A program made the position numbers and the translations under genes. From positions 8,804,001 to 8,868,000 of the forward strand of contig NC_079889.1 of assembly GCF_029227915.1 (NCBI RefSeq): 64,000 nucleotides of DNA, in the 5' to 3' direction. A model generated the notes under the pieces. It was not told where the DNA came from, searched no databases, and saw only the letters and a program-made list of their open reading frames with translations. Positions 20,586-33,373 of the stretch are shown piece after piece. Position 1 is the stretch's first letter. Each line of letters begins with the position of its first letter. Source of the stretch: Hydractinia symbiolongicarpus (Eukaryota; Cnidaria; Hydrozoa; Anthoathecata; Hydractiniidae).

Positions 20586-23500
20586 TCAATTTTTTACCTT
20601 TTCCATTTCACCAGAATCCGGCTTTACTGTTTTGGTAACACCAGGTTGTGATAATATTACTGGCTCATCTAATTCCTCCTCCATAATCATTTTTGCTCGC
20701 TTAATACAAATCTGACAAGTTTGGCTGCCTTTTTCATTTAAACAATTATTTTTAATTTGTTCAGTACATATGCAATAAAAGTCATTGTTAAACTCCTGGT
20801 TAAGCGAGAACATATTCCTAGTCATTGTTTTCTTATAAGTATCACAATAACATTTCAACCATTGATAGCTCCATAAATGGGCATTTTCCTCCATAGGACT
20901 CAACAACGTGCTCTTGTCTTGCTTATCCGAGAATGAGCCACATGATGTATTTTCTGTGTCGCTATTGGCTGACACATACGCTGATTCTTCACTATCGTTG
21001 TCATCTTTTATATTCAGAAGTTCTTGTAGTCCGCTGAGTTTTTGTTTATGATCGATTTGTAATTTATGAATTTTATATTCGTGTTTAAGTCTATAATTGT
21101 TATAATCAATTTTCACAGACTTTAAGTTATTTTCTAGCTTTTCGCGCGAAACATGTTCCACGTCGTATTTCTGCCTTAAGTTGGCTATAGTTTGTTCATA
21201 AGCCAAACGCTCGTGTTTTGATATAACAACCGCTGAACGAACTGGCACCGGCCTGCCGTCGTCTTCCAAGTCGTTTAAAGAAGATGGTAATGGAAGTAAT
21301 GGCATTTCTCCTGTCATTTTCATTTGCGCTGATAACAACTGACGTAACATTTTAATTTCCCTTTGGTACTGACCAATAAGCGCGTCTTTTGGATCTTCAT
21401 TCATGCGCGGGCGATTTTTTATATTTTTCGCTCGGTTGGCGTATCGCAACGTACTCAGCGTCTCGCCATAATTATTTTCTCCAGGGCTGACACATGCGAT
21501 CATAAGCGTGCGCGAGTTACCGCCAAGTGAGTCTTGTAAGAGGCGAGTTAATTTTGACGCTCGATAGGGTATGTGTTTTGACTTTTCATTAACAAGGGCT
21601 GAGATTACATTTCCAAGTGCACTCAATGAGAGATTGATTTTAGTAGCTTCTTTGAATCGCTCCCCAACTGCTTTTGAATACCTCTGACGTTCACTTCCAG
21701 CCAAGTCGACAAGGTTTAAGCGACCTAAACACAAATACAAATAAATAGTCCTTTTCAGACTTTGCAAACCAAATTACTAATATTTTTAAGCTTTGTTTCC
21801 TTGCGCTTCGTGCAAACACACCTAGCTATCCAGTTTGTGTTATTTTACATATCTTTAAACATCTGTTGTATTTTCCATGGGTCGCCAATACATCTTTCCC
21901 GAGACTTATTCTTTTGATGTGCCGCAACTTTTTCTGTTGAGTTTTATGAAAAACGGACAACAGATTTGAATTCCTTATCAAAAATGTCATAAACAAAGAA
22001 AATTTCGAAACAATGCAGCAAGTTAACAACCTGCAATTCTAATTTAAAGATTTGTGGTATGTCAAATCTCTTTTTGAAAACGAGGCGGGACATGGTAACT
22101 TGAGCATTAAGAAGACTTTAACTGTGATATATATCTCCTCAAAATAGCACTTTCTGTTGGCGTATCAAGTTAAACTTTTACGCATAAATTAAACAAACTA
22201 TGCTGAATTCAAATATGGTATTCATATTTTACGAGTTTAAAAAAAGTATGACTCATGGTCTCCGGATAGGTGTATTATTTTTACTTTTTTTAATAAATAG
22301 TTTATACTAAAGGATTTATCTCATTCTCATTTTATTATCGCATTTGTGACACATTAGCACGCATTTATATATTCAAGAGAATAAGTGAATGTGCTTAAGA
22401 GGCAAAGAGTACAAGTGAAAAAAATGACATAGTACGGAATTGTGGAAATCGTAAAAATACACATATGTAATCTCACAAACGAAATTCTTTACTGAACAAG
22501 TTAATTTTTTTACTAACCAGATCGATAGTGTTCTTTCCGATCATGCTCGCTGGTAAAACACAATTCAAATTCCACAGTAAATATACAATGTGATCTTGAC
22601 GAGTCTGGATTCTGTGCAGTTGCACCAAGAGCTCGGTTCCAACTCCCTACTTCCAGAACTTCTTCCATATCTTCCACGCATGTAACATCGACAGTGGTTA
22701 AGTCTTTCACATAAACACCTTAAAAGATAGTGTAACGAAAGCTTCAGTAAACAAACCATTGTGTATCCAAGGAAAATGTGTCGTCTATTAAGAGATTTAT
22801 AGGCCGTGATTCAAATTAAATAGATGCACGGGTATTGCATCAAGGTTAGTATTAGGATTTGGATAGACAGTCTTTTCCCTTCTCGACAGATCCTGATTCG
22901 ATTTGTTGAGATAAAAAGGAAGGAATTCTTTTTAACAGCAATATCACCGATATTATTATTATTATTATTTTTCAAGAAGCCTTTTCCATTTTATTAGGTA
23001 CTGCTATCAATGAGGTTTCTGCGATAAGATGCCTGGTGCATTCGCAGCAGCAGCAACGATTGCTAGTTATATACAAGGAACAGAGTGTACTAACATTTCA
23101 AACAGACTATTACTTACCTTTCTCAGGGTGTTCTTTTATTTCTAGCTTATTTTTATTGTGCTTGTGTAACAAATCACGAATTTCTTCATTGTATATTTCC
23201 AAGTATGAAGTCCTTACGATGTAATAAGTTACATCTGTTGTTTGAATGTTTTCGAATATTTGTTCGAATGCTCGACTCATTATTCCTTGTTGTGCAGGGG
23301 GATTACTCACACCTAAGCATACATAAATTGATATGTAACAGAAATGTAACAGATTTCTTGGTAAAATGGAATTCACGCTTTTTCATAAGAGTATCAAAAC
23401 ACTAATCAGAATGGTCATGATTCATTTTTTCTTTTTCACTCAGCCTAATTCTTATAAAGCATTTTTTTATTAAATAAAAAGCTAAACAGCAAAGTACGAT

Positions 23501-24456
23501 TTTGTTTTTTAAAACACTAAATGACACGAAGCCGAAATTTTAATGAGCTGTCCGGCGATGCCTTCATTATCCATTCACGAAATACCTGCAATCGACTATT
23601 ACATTACATCTATTTTTTAGTCTATCCATATGCTCAAAGTCACCTGTGTAAAATCAACAAAATATTAAGCGGCAATTAGACCTGGATAACCACGTTAGTT
23701 CTAAAAAAACGCGGAGTGTGATAGACAAAATCGCAAAAGGGTACATCAACGAAACATTCGTGTTCTTTGTCTCATTTTTGTTGTTGTTTAGTTTGTTTTG
23801 CGATATAAATTTTTAATGTGCGTGTTTCTACATGAAAAACACACACATTAAAAATCATTTGTGGAACTTTTTGGAAAGCCAAAGTTCCAATAAAATACAC
23901 CTTTCAGTGTAGCCCGATTAAAATAATCCTGGACTTTAAAATATTCCTCAGTTTTTCCCTATATTAATTATCATTCATCACGGAAGTTGATATCTTACCT
24001 TGCATAGAAAATGTTTTCCCACATGACGTTTGACCATACGCGAACACGCATCCATTGTAACCTAGCAACACACTGTCGACAAGAGGTGAAACAACATCAG
24101 TATAAATCTCCTGATTGGTTGAATCTGTGTCAAAGATGCGATCGAACGTGAAAACCTTTCTGGGACAGTTATCAATGACGTCTAAGAGATAATTTACAAA
24201 TGTTATTTTTATTGATATTATTATTGAGTAAAACGTCGAAAAAAACTTTTGCATACACCTTTTGGAAAAAAACAATCCATTTCCTTAAATCATGTTAGTT
24301 GTTTTGATAAATATTGATTCAGACAGACTTACTTGCTTGTCTCAAAATAATTTGTTGTTCGATTGGATCCACTGAGACGAGGATATCCATATTTGAGTCG
24401 AGTTCTCTGTCATTTAACGGGCGACATCGAACAATCACTTTCACGCATTCACTCAT
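20586..24456 (-). CDS. KIF17: KIF17-like kinesin-2 motor protein
   Basis: Five exons join in phase 1: 24456-24333, 24181-23999, 23312-23118, 22718-22518 and 21724-20586, giving about 613 residues. The motor domain has [15 protein letters not shown], the P-loop GQTSCGKT (91-98), switch I NPDSSRSH (204-211) and switch II DLAGSE (241-246). [20 protein letters not shown] is the kinesin-2 neck signature. A predicted coiled coil spans about 407-470. The C-terminus is unusual, with many Cys (CYC, CIC, CQIC). Family members walk to microtubule plus ends and carry cargo in cilia. At 613 residues it is shorter than vertebrate KIF17 and nearer nematode OSM-3. A donor-like AAG|GTAAAA just before the stop means more exons are possible. 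KIF17 rather than KIF3 is favoured by the N-terminus and loop sequences. Confidence 0.85.
22951..22968. repeat. ATT microsatellite
   Basis: A short run of TATTATTATT units in the intron between kinesin exons 3 and 4. Confidence 0.8.
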
Positions 24457-27400
24457 GTTGATGTTGGATTTTGTTTTACAATCTGAATGAAAGAGTTAAA
24501 GAAGATTTGACAAAAGAAATTTTGTGGAAGGACTGTTAATAAAACTTTTATGAGATAGAACTTTCAACAATTCTTTTAAATCCACATTTTACTGCTGTGG
24601 CGAACTTTGCTGTAAGATTTAAGAAAGACACAAGCCTTTTTCCTCAAAAACTTGTACTTGCGTACTCAAAAGGTAAAATACAATTTGTTAAAGAACTTAT
24701 ACGCACGAACATATCAGTGTGCAGAAAATAGACGCATATTATACTTTCGTGATCACCCAGTATTTATTAGTTTGAAACATGATCGCGCTGGATTTTATGA
24801 CATAAAACCCAGCGCGATGATAAACATGACAATTTGTACATGATTTGAATATAACACTACACGCAGAAATACAACACATTATGAATGGATGAGACAAAGC
24901 AGTTCGAAGATTGAAGCTCCAAACATATTTGGAGTATACACCTGTTTATTAGTGAACAAAATGAAGAATCGGTTAAACTAATTTTGATTGCAGGTGTTCT
25001 TTAGGGAAAACAAAGAAACAGCAAAAAAGAATCCATCATTATTATGCTTTAAAGATTAAATTAAAAGTAAGAAGCGTGTTTCAAATTTCCCCAGACTCAC
25101 AATCTACAACTCTTGGCAATCATTGAAGATGAGTTAAGAGCTCGTCATATCACAACAACAACAAAAACTTTACACAAGAAAACAAAATAAACCACAATAT
25201 GTAAAGCCGTATTTTCATCTTGTAAAAATGCCAGCATAGCCTTAACAAAAAAATCAGAACATTTCGTCGTTGAAGTCATCAATTATTGTAGCTATAGAAC
25301 TCTCCACCTCATCAAAACAAGTAAATTACAAAAATATTAATCTATTTCTTCTGAGTTTGTTTTCCATTAATTCATTTAACATTTTCAATCAGGGAGGTCT
25401 CACAAAAGCACACGCTTCACCTAGCTTTCTAATTTGGAAGTTAATTTATGCAATGTTTTTGTGTTGCTGTTAAGTTATGCAGAAAAATTTTGATTTATTT
25501 ATTTCGTAACCGATAGCTTCAAATAATTTGTTTGACTTAATTAAAATAATTAAGTCCGGCAGTCGGTAGGATAAAGAATCGCTACATTTGTAGACACGAA
25601 TACCAGGTGCGTCCAAAATCTGCCCGTATTGCGCAAAAATAAATGTGAAGGCCTACAAAAACCTGAAATTCGACGTCAAGCCACATGCCGTACCTATATA
25701 ATATTTTATGGGGAAAGAACTTCAAAGTTTGTAGTTTTGTCTCAACATATATTTCGACGAAGATTGATATTATGGAATTGTTTACTTGGGAATTTGTTTT
25801 TATTTAAATAAATATTGATAAAAGTATGCATAGTCCAACTTCTTTTATTTCTTTTATACTCACATGTGCATCAAAATTATGCAGGGCTGATATATTAAAT
25901 ACAAAATTATGCATAAAAAGTATATTTTGTGTATAATTTAATTTATGCTCATCCAAGCATAATACTTAAACAGATTGCTCTTCTGATTTATTGCTCTTTA
26001 TTAAGATATATAAACAATACCGAAAGTGAGAGAGGCTTGTATGCAAGTGCAAGACGATAAGCACGATGTAGTTGTACTTTGAAGACGATTATACTTTATC
26101 GATAAGATATCTTGTAATACGAACTCTATATGATTTTCTTATCCTAAAGCTTGTTGTTATGAGGCTGCATTTTCCGCAAGAAGCTCACCAGTTTTTTGTT
26201 AGCGTGTTAGCACTTTGAGAATTTAGGTCGATTCTTTAGTGGACAAAATATCTTAAGCCATGTTTGTACTCCTTGCTTAAACTCATTCAACGATTGTAAA
26301 AGCTTAACCGTTGTTTTACCGAAAGAAGCAAATTAATTTCTATTTCCATTTTGCAAAGGTTTAATTGTCAGTTCTGTAAAAACAGATGTGCTAGAGGGTG
26401 AGGTGCATTGCCATAAAACATGGAGGTTGTTAAAGAACAATCTATGTAGAAAATTTTCTCATCCAACTTCTGAATTCTTTACACCCTACGTGAATAAGTA
26501 AATGTTACAGCAAAGTAGCAAAAAGAATCCACGAAATAAATATATATCATAGATTTAAAGGCCATTTCCAGAAATTACAATCACACGAGTGCAAAAACAT
26601 TGTAGGGAGGAAGCAGGAGAGAGCTTTGTCCAATAAGTTATATAGATTCTACAAGTTTTTCTCCATTGTGCAATTTTTGGAAAACACATCCCCTTAAGAA
26701 CGTTCCACAGCATTTAGATGTACTGATCTTAAAGCTGCTAATTATAAAACAGTTGAAAGCAAAATCAATGTTTATGTAAACGATGTAAGTTTAATTGATT
26801 CCGAGTTCATATTTTTAAATCAGTAAATTGAACATAAAATTTCGTTACTCATGTAAACTTTTGTTAAAGTAATTTTATTGCATTACAACTAAATGTAAAT
26901 AAATTGAATGACTTACCTTAACGACAGCGATTGCAAAATGATGTTGACAACATCAACACCAGCAACAACAACAAAGTATATCCATCGCCCTTAGGTAGTA
27001 ATCCACACACTTCGTTCGTTTATACCTCATGGAGGTCTCTATAATTTACTTCCTCAACCCCGGTTATTAAGCAAATTCACACTTTCAAACCGCGTTCAAT
27101 GAATCTTATGTATAACAAGAAAAATGTACGGCAAAACTTAGTTAACATGCTTTAGTTTTGTTCCTGCTTTTTCAGCTAGGGATGTTTTCGTCTTCCGGCA
27201 AATGAGTAAATTTCTGCACATTTATTGTGTATGCTCTCTGTGGTCAATGAGTACTTACAATCTGTATAAGTTACTTCGTAAAAACATGGTTTGCTTGCGC
27301 TCTGTGATAGCTTTCTATTTGATGCTCAATGAAAAAGAAGACGGTAGAAAAAAACATGCTCTTTGTGTTGAACATGCTTTTTTAATGGGCTTACCAAACT

Positions 27401-27743
27401 TATACATCTTCTTTGGACAAAAGTGACTTACTACCGTCGGGTGACGTAAATCAATTCGTAAATTTTTATGAAGGAGTGTTTGACCAAAAAGGTCTATTGT
27501 CATACGCAAGAAACATTCCATTTTAGGAGTTGAGCTTGGCTGTTAATTGTTCTACTTTATTTCCTCAACCTAAAACAAGGACAGTGTTTTCAGAATCAGG
27601 TTGACTTGTTTGTAACCTTGAGGAGAATTTTACCTCGATTAAACTTGGTCTGATACCGTAACTACTAAAGTCACGAATCACCCTGAACAAGCCAAACAAA
27701 AAAAGGACAGGACACAAGAACCGTATCTTTTAACAAGGAAATA
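24457..27743. other. Upstream of the kinesin gene; possible 5' UTR exon
   Basis: A good acceptor on the minus strand (TTTCATTCAG) lies about 25 bases upstream of the kinesin ATG. A strong donor (TTAAG|GTAAGT) is at 26917/26916, so a non-coding first exon ending at 26917 is possible. A near-perfect palindrome is at 24782-24818. No other coding sequence was recognised. Confidence 0.4.
24782..24818. repeat. Near-perfect 37-bp palindrome
   Basis: ATCGCGCTGGATTTTATG at 24782-24799 pairs with 24801-24818 with one mismatch and a single-base centre. It is GC-richer than its surroundings. Confidence 0.85.
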
Positions 27744-28627
27744 CAGTATACTCTCCAATTAACGGACACCATCGGTGTATGACCAAAGTGTCCGCTAATT
27801 GGAAGTGTCCGCCTTTTGAAAAGTTTTACATTTTTAAGCCGAAAATTAGAAAATAAGGCCGTTTTTTTATCACAAACGAAAAACAACAAAATGATATGAT
27901 AATATAATATTAACATAATGATAACAAAACAAACTTTCAATCTTCATAGAACTTTAAAATCTTTTAAATAAATTTTAACAAGATGGATAAATGATTAAAC
28001 TAATTTTTCTTACTGCTATTTCTCTTGACGATCTCTAGTCGCTCCTTAATGGAGGAAAGTGTTTCTCTTTCCTCTCTATTGAGATCGTTTAGTTCTATAA
28101 GCTGGATAGAAACTTCTTTTTTTCTTCTTTTTATTTCAGTCACAGAATTATCACCATCTTCGTCATCGTCATCAGATGAATCTCTTCTATATTTTCAGAG
28201 TCTTTTCGAATATATTCATCTACACATTTTTTTAGGGAGTTTACTTCCAATCTACTTCATCCGAGTTGAATACTTTCCTGTTGTTTATTGCTTTTATGGC
28301 TATGACAAGCTGATAAAGTGGTTGATAAAGAAAGTTGACGAGATTAAAAGCAAGCTGGGCAGAGTTGTAAAATGTTTGAAATAAATGTTAGAAAAACTAT
28401 TTACAATTTTGTCTATTTTCCTTTCCTTACTTTTAATGTTTTTGGACTGTCCGCTAATTGGGAAGAAAAAATATTGGCCGCTAATTAAAGTGTTCGCTAA
28501 TTAAGTGTTCGCTTTTTGGAAAGTTTTTTATGAGACTTTGACTAGAAAACAGCCGGTGTATGACCAAAGTGTCCGCTAATCAGAGGTGTCCACCTTTTAA
28601 AGTGTCTGTTAATTGGAGAGAATACTG
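27744..28627. mobile_element. Tigger/pogo-like non-autonomous DNA transposon, copy 2
   Basis: It starts CAGTATACTCTCCAATTAAC after TA and ends with the inverse (GTTAATTGGAGAGAATACTG). Several subterminal GTGTCCGCTAATT motifs occur at both ends, plus an internal block at about 28447-28530. It is related to 7483-8381. Only a transposase C-terminal remnant is left. Confidence 0.7.
28000..28170 (-). pseudogene. Residual C-terminal transposase fragment in copy 2
   Basis: The minus frame has an acidic Ser/Asp stretch (SSDDDDEDGDNS), a basic patch (KRRKK), then a short amphipathic helix, and ends at a TAG at 28000-28002. It aligns with the fragment at 8047-8165. It is likely the tail of the autonomous partner's transposase left by internal deletion. 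Confidence 0.45.
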
Positions 28628-28870
28628 TGCGAACAAGCTGAAATAATTTGTGCACCAGCTAAAATTATTTAAAGACCATTCTATACCTCAAGCTGTTATA
28701 ATCTAAAGTGTCCTCAAAAATTGATCTAAAAAGGATTGTGTTTAACGAGATCGCGTGCTATTAGCTATGCGTGTGTTTTAAGACGCGGCTACGTGTTTTG
28801 ATATATTTGGCACAGTCTCTTAACTACCGTACCGCCATACTTCAATGTAATTTATTCTGCGTAGATACTA

Positions 28871-29047
28871 AAATTAGGAACCAGCAATAACCACCAGTAA
28901 CCAGCAGTATTATGAAGTAACCACCAGAGAACCAGCTGTTTTTTTAAGTAGCCACAAGAGAACCAGCAGTTATTAATAATTTACACCAGATAAGGCAGCA
29001 ACAGCGGCGCAATGGTGGTGTGGTTATTATGTACAACACTTCATGAC
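28871..29047. repeat. Left arm of a long inverted-repeat pair
   Basis: Blocks of AACCACCAGAGAACCAGC-like sequence separated by TATTATGAAGT or TTTTTTTAAGT. The whole arm matches the reverse complement of 34171-34400, including a shared tail TTCATGACC near its inner end. Confidence 0.75.
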
Positions 29048-31248
29048 CTTAAACTACCAAATATGATAATTAAAAGGGCACCTAGTTTTCGGGGCTTTTT
29101 TGACAATCTCTTGCTAACCAGCTACTTTTAAGTTGTTTTCACGAGGTCCAATAAATGGATTCCGCGAAGATTAATTTTCGAAAATATGAAATTCGCGATA
29201 ATTAACCAACTTAAGTTATTTATTTATTTATTTCGCCTAAAAGCAATAATGGAAACAAGAAGAACAGAACGAAAATAGTGTTTTCAGAATTAAAGTTCAT
29301 TTGAAATAAAAAGTAACACGTTTTAAGGAAAAAGCATAATGTGAAGGAAAGCATAAATTTTTTACTTGAACAGAAACAATGTGAGAACAAACGTATATTT
29401 CTGCTGGATGTCACGATGTTTCTTCACAACATTTATTATGAAAATCCTTCGGTCAAATATATAATCAAACAAGATAGCTGTACAGCTATGAAGCTGTGAA
29501 ACCAATGTTAAAACGGAGCTGGGGTTTTTTTGTTACTGAGGATACACAAAGCCTATTTCTAATCATCGACGTATCGCAAGCCAATAAAAAACTTAAGCCC
29601 GCGTGCCTAGCATTTGCAACAGGTGATGCTAGACTAATTACCAAATATCGTTTTTTTTAAACGTTCTCACAAACGCAAGACTGAAATATAATGAAATAAA
29701 AAGGTACATCATTTTTTGAGTAAATAAGGTTTCTAATAAAAGTTGTACCAGTAAAAGCATGTTTTAATAAAACAAAATCCCTGCATAGGAGCTAGTTTAT
29801 GTCAATAAAGTATATGCAGCATCAAAAAAACACTAAGCATGGAAGAAAAGAAATTCATTAAAGCAACAAAAGGTTAGCATTGCAATTTAGGTTGACCACA
29901 TAGTCGAATTAAACCATTTCGCACAACCAGTGTGGAGTGCTTCCAGTAAAACATTTACGGAGGTCTGCTATAGCAAAAACTGTCAGACGACATATTTTAT
30001 TTCACTTAATCTGTTTCCCTATAAAGGTTGCAAAACTAATGTTAAACAATGACCGGTCAAGCAGTCAATACAATAAACCACATTGACCATCAGAATACAG
30101 GTATATGTGTTACACATCCAATGAGAAGCCCTTTTAGAAATGCCGTTTCAAAAATCAAAACACACATGTAACTTCAGATCAAATAAAATAATAAACAGGC
30201 TACAGTCTGTCGTATACCATACCAATTAATTACCTCTCACAGACAAGATTGAATACATATACTGCACACGCTGTTTTTTTTATAAGAAACCAGTTTTGGC
30301 TACTGAGGCTCAAGTTTCTTATTTTTTTCTAATTTTGAGGCTAAAAGTTTCTTAACAGTTCTTAATTTTGACGACATGGAAGTAGATGAGCTTACCAACG
30401 ATGGAAACATTTTTGATCTATTTCTTTACAGTTCAAATGATTTTGTTTGTACATAAGTGATATATACTAGTGCTGTGTTAGTAGTATGAGTATTGCTTTC
30501 TGATAATTCATATCGCTTTTGGAAATGAAGGGTTGTTTCTTTCTTAATATATAGTTCTAGTTTTGTCTGTTATTTGACCAATTAAAAAATTGCTAAGAGT
30601 TCACATTAATATTTTCTGTAATAGTTTATGGTCTGGGGAGCTTGAGGTACTGAGCCAAGCTAAGTTTCTTAATATTTTTAAATTTTGAGCCTCGGGCTTC
30701 TTATAAGCGTGTTTCTTATTAAAAAAGTGTGTATCACAAAAAACAGGTTCTATTTGAGCTTGCATTGTAAATACTTTATTCATAGCATAACTAATAAAAA
30801 ATGAGCTTTTGGTGCTTCTTTTAGAAAGGAAAAATTAAACAGGCTGGCAAAATTGTAGAACCCTTCCTGTTTAGTCACTGAGCAGCAAGCTCAATAATAT
30901 ACGTATTTTATTCAAACTGGTATAGCCGAATTGTCATTTTGTACTGAGGACGCCCGAAAAAGGGATGGCAAGTCTAAAAATATCTGAGCAAACCCTTGTT
31001 TCATGGGTTGAAGGCTAGTCCAATAGAACACCCTTTCAGACATGATCTGCAGAAAATTTCTACAAATCTGAGCAATTTCAGAGTAGTTTAAAATATTTCC
31101 AAGATCTTTTGCGCAAATCGACAGGTAAAATAAACATGAAATAATCCGTAGACCAACCAGCCTATTAAAAACTTTAATTTTGAGAGGAGGCATTTTTTGA
31201 TCTTGAAATTAAAATATAGTTTTTGCGTACAGATTAATTTACAACATA

Positions 31249-32495
31249 CCGTATTTTTCGGTATATAACCCGCACATCGTATAACCTGCTGCTCAGCTTT
31301 TTTAGGGACTTATGAACTAGATACTATCAGATAGCCCGCACCTTCGTATAACCCGCATAAAATTTCAATCAATGTGTTTTACTAACCCGCACCTTTGCAT
31401 AACCCGCATAATGTTAAGAAAAAAATTCAGCGTGTTTTTACTTACCCAAATCATTTTATAATCATGTGCGTGTGTTCTGTTTTTTCATGCCGGAGACAAG
31501 TGGGGGACGTTTAAACTCGTGAACCCCAAACACAAGAACCAAGTAAGCGACTCTCTTATTCTTAACTTCCTTGTCTCCGATTGGCGAAATAATAATGAAT
31601 TAAAATTAATTTGACAATTCGATATTCTGCTAATGCCGGCAGTACCAAATCGGACAATGCTGTTTTCTTTTATTTGTAGACATTAGTTTCAGCCAATAAT
31701 AACTCTTCCTGCGATTAAACAAACAAACAAATAAAAAACCATTTTATCAGGTTATAAACCTAAAGTAAAATCTCTGTTTTTTATGTATATTTAATGTACG
31801 GAACATTCTTTTCTAATGTTTATAGAATTTTGTTATCTATTTATATCTCAGCAATCACAGTGTGCATGATAGAATGAATGGCGGCAATAAGGAGGAGATG
31901 TTGCGTGTGTCAATTAATTGTATTTTATATTTAATTTTCCTATTTTTAGTGGCCACCTGTTGCTTGAAGGTAGCGAAGATATAAAATAAAATTATTATCT
32001 ATACTTTAATTTTAACATTTTTCAAAACTTTTAACAGGAATTAATAATTAAGTCCTGGGCACTAGGTTGGGAAATACGTGTCAATTAAACCTAAAAATAA
32101 TACCTGCTATATTGCCTTATTACCAATAGCAAATCATTTCAATGTGCTCCATGTGATTGCAAAGATATAAATAGATAAGAATTACATTCAACACAAAAGA
32201 AAAATGATCTCCAGAATTGTGTTTCAGAGAGAGCTCGTACTGTGTAAAAAAAATTAAATCACGTAGTTGAAGTAAGATTACGAAGATATAGGATTGCACA
32301 TGCAGTTATATTAATGTACGCATTTTATCCCGTGGCTACTATTTTCTTCATTGAATGTATAAACTTTAAATTTCACAATAAATGACAGAAAATATAAAAC
32401 TTATCACATAACCCGCACCACAATATAACCCGCGCCAACAGTGGAAGTCGTAAAAATCAACTTATAATCCGCGGGTTATATACCGGAAAATACGG
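31249..32495. mobile_element. TA-flanked MITE with CCGTATTTT…ATAACCCGC termini
   Basis: The left end CCGTATTTTTCGGTATATAA and the right end (inverted CCGTATTTTCCGGTATATAA) match over about 25 bases with one difference, flanked by TA on both sides. ATAACCCGCAC is repeated several times near both ends. The interior is non-coding. Confidence 0.8.
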
Positions 32496-33326
32496 TACAT
32501 AAGTGAAAAAATGCTACTAGGCTAACAATTTTTTATCATAACTTAAACAGTCGGGAAGAACTGATAATTAGCCTTTAAAGGACTGTTAGCCAATACAGGA
32601 AACTATACGGTGCACAGTAAAATTAGCTGCTTATGTGGCAAATATACGGTAGAGATCTTATTTCTTCAATTTCTGCACTTTTCTTCGATATCGATCTTCC
32701 AATAGTCATCTAACTAGTTTCATAGCATGTTATGCTCCAATAAAAAGAAAATAAGAACAAGAAACGACTCCGCATGAAAGATATTCATTTTCAAACTAAT
32801 CCCGGCTAATTAACCTTATAGACTTTGCTGGTACTGCATGGCCTCAGTTCCATATATTTATAGTGTATATTATATAATTAGCTGATTCAATGACAACGGT
32901 GGGTTTTTGGATAAACATTGAAAAGACGTAGTCAGGCGTGAAAAATATGGGGAAGGCATACCCTACAATATCGACATATTGAAGAAAATTGTAAAAATTT
33001 AGGCAAAAAAGATCTCCACCGTATTATAGCCGTATAAGCATCGACTAACTATCCTGTTACAAGCTAATTATGAGTTCTCCCCGACTGTTAATTTTCTTCT
33101 TCTATATAGTCTGCATTTTATTATCCCGTCAGAACGTAAACATTGAAACTCTATTGAAACTTTATACCACTGGGTTGAAATATTTTATTCTGTTGCTGTG
33201 AAGGTAACACTATAAACTATGATGTATGGAAAGATACTTTGTTAAGCAGATTATTTCAGCTAAATTTTGCAGGGTATTATTACAAGATTTATAGCTGACC
33301 TGGCTGAAGCTAGCCACAAAACCTAC

Positions 33327-33373
33327 AGCTAGCCACAAAAGTAAGGAGGCATTCCTTACTTTTGTGGCTAGCT
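33327..33373. repeat. Perfect foldback, 21-bp stem, 5-nt loop
   Basis: Positions 33327-33347 are the exact reverse complement of 33353-33373, with loop GGCAT. An extra direct copy of CTAGCCACAAAA lies just upstream at about 33310. The stem is too short for a standard animal microRNA precursor. Confidence 0.9.

Noticed and set aside
30912-31193. 93-residue frame on the minus strand
   Set aside because: No recognisable motif, no splice context and no related copy in the window.
33327-33373. microRNA precursor
   Set aside because: A 21-bp stem with a 5-nt loop is too short for a canonical animal pre-miRNA and the arms are perfectly paired.
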